From NCBI GenBank assembly GCA_945885475.1, contig CAMCYR010000026.1, positions 1-41,001 on the forward strand: 41,001 bases of DNA. Reading direction: 5' to 3'. The position numbers were made by a program, and so were the translations under genes. This document shows, in pieces, positions 36,880 through 41,001 of the stretch. The stretch is from Chitinophaga pinensis. Lineage in GTDB: Bacteria > Bacteroidota > Bacteroidia > 2-12-FULL-35-15. The notes below the pieces were generated by a model that saw only the letters and a list, made by a program, of their open reading frames with translations, searched no databases and was not told the DNA's origin. Position 1 is the first letter of the stretch. Each line of letters opens with the position of its first letter.

Positions 36880-37575
36880 TTATTGCCCTAAGAATTTGCT
36901 GTCGATTTCGATACTCGGACTCATTGTTGAGCTCAAATAAATACTTCTGACATACTGTCCTTTTGCTGATGAAGGCTTTAATTTCATAATTGTTTGTAAC
37001 AGTTCAGTTGCATTTTCTGCAATTTTGTTGCTATCGAAAGAAGCTTTAGCAACAAGGGCTTGAACAATCCCTGCTTTATCTACTTTAAAATCTATTTTAC
37101 CGCCTTTAGAGTCAGCAACTGCTTTACCAATATCCATAGTAACAGTACCTGTTTTCGGGTTAGGCATTAAACCACGGGGTCCTAATACGCGACCCAAAGC
37201 ACCCACTTTACCCATAACTGAAGGCATAGTAATGATTACGTCAACATCTGTCCAACCACCTTTGATTTTTTCAATATACTCATCCAACCCAACAAAATCA
37301 GCACCAGCAGCTTTTGCCTCTGCTTCTTTATCCGGAGTAACAATGGCAAGAACGCGCATTGTTTTACCAGAACCATGAGGCAAAGAAACAGATCCGCGAA
37401 CCATTTGGTTAGCTTTACGAGGATCAACACCTAAACGAACGCTGATTTCGACAGATGAATCGAATTTTGTGTTGGTGATTTCTTTAACGATTTTAGCAGC
37501 TTCTGCTAAAGAATATGACTTTGTAGCGTCATATTTAGAAAGCGCAAGCTTTCTATTTTTGGAAATTTTTGTCAT
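36880..37575 (-). CDS. rplA: Ribosomal protein uL1
   Basis: 231 aa, full length. The conserved [26 protein letters not shown] and [19 protein letters not shown] blocks are typical of uL1, as is [14 protein letters not shown]. It forms the mobile L1 stalk at the tRNA exit side of the large subunit and in many bacteria represses the rplKA mRNA. It lies 60 bases downstream of rplK. Confidence 0.98.
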   Translation of the reverse strand: MTKISKNRKLALSKYDATKSYSLAEAAKIVKEITNTKFDSSVEISVRLGVDPRKANQMVRGSVSLPHGSGKTMRVLAIVTPDKEAEAKAAGADFVGLDEYIEKIKGGWTDVDVIITMPSVMGKVGALGRVLGPRGLMPNPKTGTVTMDIGKAVADSKGGKIDFKVDKAGIVQALVAKASFDSNKIAENATELLQTIMKLKPSSAKGQYVRSIYLSSTMSPSIEIDSKFLGQ

Positions 37576-37635
37576 TATTATAAAATTATGATGTGCGAGC
37601 GTCTTACTTTATTCGGACTCCATCAGTTAAACTTA

Positions 37636-38079
37636 CTACTTTTTAAGAGGAGATTCTCCTGTAATGCTTAAACCTAAACTGCGCGCAGTTCCTGCAACCA
37701 TACTCATTGCTGCTTCTATTGTAAAGCAATTCATATCCGGCATTTTACCTTCAGCAATTGTACGAATCTGATCCCAAGAAACATTACCTACTTTTAAACG
37801 GTTAGATTCCTTTGAACCACCTTTTACTTTTGTTACTTCCAATAATGAAACTGCGACAGGAGTATGCTTAAGGATAAATTCAAATGTTTTATCACTATAA
37901 ACAGTAATGATCACAGGAGTTACTTTTCCTGCTCTATCCTGAGTTCTAGCATTAAACTGCTTACAGAACTCCATGATATTCACACCTTTTGCACCTAATG
38001 CCGGTCCGATCGGAGGTGAAGGATTTGCTGCCCCACCCTTTATTTGCAATTTGATCATTGCACTTACTTCTTTTGCCAT
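37636..38079 (-). CDS. rplK: Ribosomal protein uL11
   Basis: 147 aa. The signature [39 protein letters not shown]-type N-terminus is followed by the C-terminal rRNA-binding domain ending [19 protein letters not shown]. It sits at the GTPase-associated centre with 23S rRNA domain II. A 179-base gap to nusG contains a candidate regulatory hairpin. Confidence 0.98.
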   Translation of the reverse strand: MAKEVSAMIKLQIKGGAANPSPPIGPALGAKGVNIMEFCKQFNARTQDRAGKVTPVIITVYSDKTFEFILKHTPVAVSLLEVTKVKGGSKESNRLKVGNVSWDQIRTIAEGKMPDMNCFTIEAAMSMVAGTARSLGLSITGESPLKK

Positions 38080-38207
38080 TTTTCTTTTTAGTTTAAAGTT
38101 TAAAGTCTGAATGTAAATTGTTATGCTAAATGCATAAACTTTATTTACTGCTTTAAACGGTATTGTTTACTTATTCTAATTTTTGATCGACCTATTCAAA
38201 CTGTCAC

Positions 38208-38228
38208 GAGCCGGTGGAAGCCAGGCTT
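38208..38228 (-). promoter_or_regulatory. Hairpin upstream of rplK carrying TGGCTTCCAC
   Basis: On the minus strand AGCC (38227-38224) pairs with GGCT (38212-38209), extendable by one wobble pair, and the 11-base loop contains TGGCTTCCAC. It lies in the 179-base nusG-rplK gap, about 130 bases before the rplK start. The decamer is identical to that in the rplJ leader and I found it nowhere else in the window. A second small hairpin (TTATGC/GCATAA, 38121-38137) is closer to rplK. Confidence 0.45.
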
Positions 38229-38258
38229 TTTTAATGAATATTCAAATCAATATTTTTA

Positions 38259-38825
38259 TTAATTTTCTTTTTCTACTTCCAGGTAACCTAATTCCAGTGG
38301 TGTTTTTCTACCAAAGATTTTCACCATTACCTCTAATTTTTTCTTATCTTCAATAACACGTTCAATTGTTCCAGTGAAACCATTGAAAGGTCCATTGATA
38401 ACTTTTACTGTTTCACCAACAATAAAAGGGATACTGATCTGCGCATCTGTTTCTGCAAGATCATCAACCGTTCCTAAGATACGGTTTACTTCTGCCAGAC
38501 GCATTGGAACTGGAGCACCACCTTTCGTTTCACCTAAAAATCCAATGACACCGGTAATTTGTTTAATAACGTGAGCAACTTCACCCACTAATGCTGCTTC
38601 AACTAATATATATCCGCCATAAAAAGGGCGTTCTTTACTTACCTTTTTTCCGTTACGGATCTGATAAATTTTTTCGGTAGGAATTAAAATCTGAGATACA
38701 AAATTGCTTAATCCCAAACGGTTAATTTCCATTTCAATATACTGCTTCACCTTTTTCTCCTGACCACTGATAGCTCTTACCACATACCATTTTTTCACAG
38801 TGTCGGTTTTTGTTTGCTCGCTCAT
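38259..38825 (-). CDS. nusG: Transcription elongation/antitermination factor NusG
   Basis: 188 aa. The NGN domain (WYVVRAISGQEKKVKQYIE at 13-31, ERPFYGGYILVE at 65-76) is followed by a linker and the KOW motif region VGETVKVINGPFNGFTGTIE at 136-155. NusG binds the beta' clamp helices and links transcription with Rho or ribosomes. It is placed between secE (23 bases upstream) and rplK, the classical order. Confidence 0.97.
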   Translation of the reverse strand: MSEQTKTDTVKKWYVVRAISGQEKKVKQYIEMEINRLGLSNFVSQILIPTEKIYQIRNGKKVSKERPFYGGYILVEAALVGEVAHVIKQITGVIGFLGETKGGAPVPMRLAEVNRILGTVDDLAETDAQISIPFIVGETVKVINGPFNGFTGTIERVIEDKKKLEVMVKIFGRKTPLELGYLEVEKEN

Positions 38826-38848
38826 TTTTTTTAACTCTAAAGTATTTA

Positions 38849-39040
38849 TTAAAATAAATGGTAAATAGCTTCCATTCCTTTATTGAACGTAAGGTCCATG
38901 AACCAAACTACCAATGCAATAATTATAGAAGCAATAGCAACTACAATAGCACTGCTTTGCAATTCGCTCCAAGAAGGCCAGCTTACTTTATGAAAAAGCT
39001 CATTCGCTGTTTCATCGATGTATGTTTTGAATTTGCTCAT
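38849..39040 (-). CDS. secE: Protein translocase subunit SecE
   Basis: 63 aa, the short single-span form found in most bacteria. The amphipathic segment with the conserved ELFHKVSWPSWSELQSS is followed by one membrane helix (~30-50, IVVAIASIIIALVVWFMDL). SecE is the clamp of the SecYEG channel. It is encoded between tRNA-Trp and nusG, which confirms the call for so short a protein. Confidence 0.96.
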   Translation of the reverse strand: MSKFKTYIDETANELFHKVSWPSWSELQSSAIVVAIASIIIALVVWFMDLTFNKGMEAIYHLF

Positions 39041-39117
39041 ACTTTTTAGTATTTGGTCTCGGGTTATTTGTCGTAAGACGAACTTCCTTTTGACTTTTAC
39101 GTTTTAATTTTCTTTTG

Positions 39118-39188
39118 CACAGGTGGAGAGATTCGAACTCCCATCAAAGGTTTTGGAGACCTCTATTCTACCCTTGAACTACACCTGT
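39118..39188 (-). tRNA. tRNA-Trp (anticodon CCA)
   Basis: Minus-strand cloverleaf: acceptor ACAGGTG pairs with CACCTGT. The D-arm begins TAGTTCAAGGGTAGAAT. The anticodon stem GAGGT/ACCTT encloses loop CTCCAAA, and the T-arm is GGGAGTTCGAATCTCTC. The discriminator is G, as usual for tRNA-Trp. The 3' CCA is not encoded. It is located between tuf and secE. Confidence 0.97.
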
Positions 39189-39311
39189 AAATACTCCAAA
39201 TTGTGTTATTCAAATGCCAAAAACAGCGTTTTAAGCACCACCCTTTATTAGTAGAAAACAGCAGGCAGTGTTTTCCACTACCTACTGTCTATACTAATTT
39301 TGTAATATTAA

Positions 39312-40499
39312 TTACTTGATGATCTCAGTAACCTGACCAGCACCTACTGTTCTGCCACCTTCACGGATAGCGAAACGAAGTCCTTTGTCCATAGCTACCG
39401 GTACAATTAACTTAACAGTAATTGTTACGTTATCACCAGGCATAACCATGTCGCGTCCTGTTGGTAATTCAATTTCTCCTGTTACGTCAGTTGTACGTAA
39501 GTAGAATTGAGGACGGTATTTATTGTGGAATGGAGTGTGACGTCCACCTTCTTCTTTTTTCAATACATAGATCTCCGCTTTGAATTCAGTGTGAGGAGTG
39601 ATCGTACCAGGACGAACAACAACCATACCTCTGCGAATATCTTTTTTATCGATACCACGTAATAACAAACCAACGTTATCACCTGCTTCACCTCTATCAA
39701 GGATCTTACGGAACATTTCCACACCAGTGATCGTAGATTTTAATTTCTCATCTTGCATACCGATGATTTCAACCTCATCACCTGAGTTGATAACACCTGT
39801 TTCAATTTTACCTGTTGCAACAGTACCACGACCAGTGATCGTGAAAACGTCTTCAACCGGCATTAAGAAAGCTTTATCAGTTTCACGAACAGGAATAGGA
39901 ATGTATGCATCAACTGCATCCATCAATTCCATAATTTTCGGCATCCACTTTTCATCTTTATTTAAACCACCTAAAGCAGAACCTTGGATGATTGGAGTAT
40001 TATCACCATCAAATTGATAGAAAGATAACAACTCACGGATTTCCATTTCAACAAGTTCTAATAACTCAGGATCGTCAACCATATCCACTTTATTCATGAA
40101 TACAACGATTTTAGGCACACCAACCTGACGAGCCAAAAGGATATGCTCACGAGTTTGTGGCATAGGACCATCAGTAGCAGCAACAACAAGAATAGCACCG
40201 TCCATTTGAGCAGCACCTGTAACCATGTTCTTTACGTAATCCGCGTGACCTGGACAGTCAACGTGAGCGTAGTGACGGTTAGCAGTTGAATACTCAACGT
40301 GAGAAGTATTGATCGTGATACCACGTTCTTTTTCTTCAGGAGCATTATCGATAGAAGAGAAATCTCTTACTTCAGATAAACCTTTTTCAGCTAATACAAC
40401 AGTGATTGCTGCGGTTAAGGTAGTTTTACCGTGGTCAACGTGACCAATTGTTCCGATGTTTACGTGTGGTTTGGAACGGTCGAATTTTTCTTTAGCCAT
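39312..40499 (-). CDS. tuf: Elongation factor Tu
   Basis: 395 aa. G1 GHVDHGKT is at 19-26, and the effector region contains the [12 protein letters not shown] block. G3 is [13 protein letters not shown]4 is NKVD and G5 is in the GSALGG segment. Domains II and III are complete, ending [19 protein letters not shown]. It delivers aminoacyl-tRNA to the ribosome as the GTP complex. It lies within a tRNA cluster (Tyr, Gly, Thr upstream; Trp downstream), an arrangement also known for tufB of enterobacteria. Confidence 0.99.
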   Translation of the reverse strand: MAKEKFDRSKPHVNIGTIGHVDHGKTTLTAAITVVLAEKGLSEVRDFSSIDNAPEEKERGITINTSHVEYSTANRHYAHVDCPGHADYVKNMVTGAAQMDGAILVVAATDGPMPQTREHILLARQVGVPKIVVFMNKVDMVDDPELLELVEMEIRELLSFYQFDGDNTPIIQGSALGGLNKDEKWMPKIMELMDAVDAYIPIPVRETDKAFLMPVEDVFTITGRGTVATGKIETGVINSGDEVEIIGMQDEKLKSTITGVEMFRKILDRGEAGDNVGLLLRGIDKKDIRRGMVVVRPGTITPHTEFKAEIYVLKKEEGGRHTPFHNKYRPQFYLRTTDVTGEIELPTGRDMVMPGDNVTITVKLIVPVAMDKGLRFAIREGGRTVGAGQVTEIIK

Positions 40500-40616
40500 T
40501 GCTAGTTATTATTTAATTGTTATTTTATATTTATTTTACTATTCAAAAATTCTTTCCAAAAAAATAGGTGATGCATATAAACATCTCCCACACGTAAATT
40601 GATTCACCTCATCAAG

Positions 40617-40688
<72 letters not shown>

Positions 40689-40752
40689 TTAATGAAGCAT
40701 GTGATCGTTTAAAAGAGCGGATTTCAGGAAACCTGAAACCCAACTCCCTTAG

Positions 40753-40825
40753 AGCGAAAGACCGGGCTCGAACCGGCCACCCTCAGCTTGGAAGGCTGAC
40801 GCTCTACCAAATGAGCTACTTTCGC
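40753..40825 (-). tRNA. tRNA-Gly (anticodon TCC)
   Basis: Minus strand: acceptor GCGAAAG pairs with CTTTCGC. The D-arm is TAGCTCATTTGGTAGAGC, the anticodon stem CAGCC/GGCTG-type has TTCCAA around anticodon TCC, and the T-arm is GCCGGTTCGAGCCCGGT. The discriminator is T, usual for glycine. CCA is not encoded. Confidence 0.96.
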
Positions 40826-40935
40826 GATAAAAACTTATAATTTAAAGAACTAAATACAATCCGAAACTTAAAACTTGTCGCTAACCAAATTGAGTTAATT
40901 CGCGATTAAAAACTTATAATTTAAAGAACTAAATA
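40821..40935. repeat. Direct repeat flanking the 5' end of tRNA-Gly
   Basis: A 36-base segment at 40821-40856 (starting in the tRNA-Gly acceptor stem, TTCGCGAT, and running through AAAAACTTATAATTTAAAGA) recurs at 40899-40935 with a single extra T. Weaker similarity extends from the second copy into tRNA-Gly D-arm sequence. The pair therefore looks like a decayed tandem duplication of the spacer plus the 5' end of the tRNA gene. Confidence 0.8.
40874..40905 (-). pseudogene. Possible decayed 5' remnant of a second tRNA-Gly
   Basis: Plus-strand CTTGTCGCTAACCAAATTGA followed by GTTAATTCGCG aligns, with a few gaps, to the intact tRNA-Gly 5' half at about 40796-40826 (CTGACGCTCTACCAAATGAG, then CTACTTTCGCG). 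The acceptor stem cannot form and no anticodon or T-arm follows, so it would not make a functional tRNA. Confidence 0.4.
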
Positions 40936-40982
40936 TACCTATTTTAAAAACTTCTCTCTTTTTGTTTCTTTCCGAAACCAAG

Positions 40983-41001
40983 TGGGGAGAGAAGGATTCG
41001 A
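40983..41001 (-). tRNA. 3' end of a tRNA, probably tRNA-Tyr (cut by window end)
   Basis: The minus strand reads TTCGAATCCTTCTCTCCCCA (the leading T lies just past the window), i.e. the T-loop and 3' T-stem, acceptor TCTCCCC and discriminator A. The expected 5' acceptor GGGGAGA and the conserved Tyr-Gly-Thr-tuf order suggest tRNA-Tyr. The anticodon is outside the window. Confidence 0.7.

Noticed and set aside
38208-38232. Plus-strand terminator (AGCC/GGCT stem followed by TTTTTT)
   Set aside because: No plus-strand gene ends nearby. The whole region is transcribed leftward, so the hairpin is better read in the minus direction as a leader element.

Overview
The window is a chromosomal segment of a Bacteroidota bacterium, most likely of the Cytophaga/Sphingobacteria/Flavobacteria side of the phylum. 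This rests on four things seen in the sequence: two proteins with type IX secretion (T9SS) C-terminal domains, a fused isobutyryl-CoA mutase (IcmF), several promoters with the phylum's TAnnTTTG -7 element, and AT-rich DNA with little Shine-Dalgarno sequence. The genus cannot be fixed from sequence reading alone. Most of the window is housekeeping. I see no phage, insertion sequence, CRISPR array or obvious new defence system.

Left part (1-9.9 kb): the C-terminal end of a secreted FN3-type protein, then a leftward block of a PLP aminotransferase and four tandem DUF1573 genes. One DUF1573 gene appears to have lost its signal peptide through a 1-base slip in an A/T run. Divergent from these is valS, followed by a small conserved protein of unknown role and a terminator, then an M1-family lipoprotein aminopeptidase and a convergent YdcF/DUF218 membrane protein.

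Middle part (9.9-21.7 kb): a membrane-anchored HELTH metallopeptidase-like protein; IcmF behind a well-formed promoter; an AIM24-like protein; a small secreted LTxxQ-type protein ending in a strong terminator; an overlapping TatD-tcdA pair; DNA polymerase IV (dinB); a small hypothetical protein; a secreted protein with a SPOR-like tail; a secreted C1B cysteine peptidase; and a DUF3467 protein. An 8-base degenerate tandem repeat lies between the last two.

Right part (21.7-41 kb, all leftward): two T9SS cargo genes (473 and 1414 aa) joined as TAAATG behind their own promoter, then the conserved gene-expression cluster. In transcription order this is tRNA-Tyr (partial), tRNA-Gly, tRNA-Thr, tuf, tRNA-Trp, secE, nusG, rplK, rplA, rplJ, rplL, rpoB, rpoC and a terminator. 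The leaders before rplK and before rplJ each carry the same decamer in a hairpin loop, a candidate shared ribosomal-protein regulatory element. Further hairpins sit in the rplL-rpoB and rpoB-rpoC gaps. A decayed partial copy of the tRNA-Gly 5' region lies upstream of the intact tRNA-Gly.
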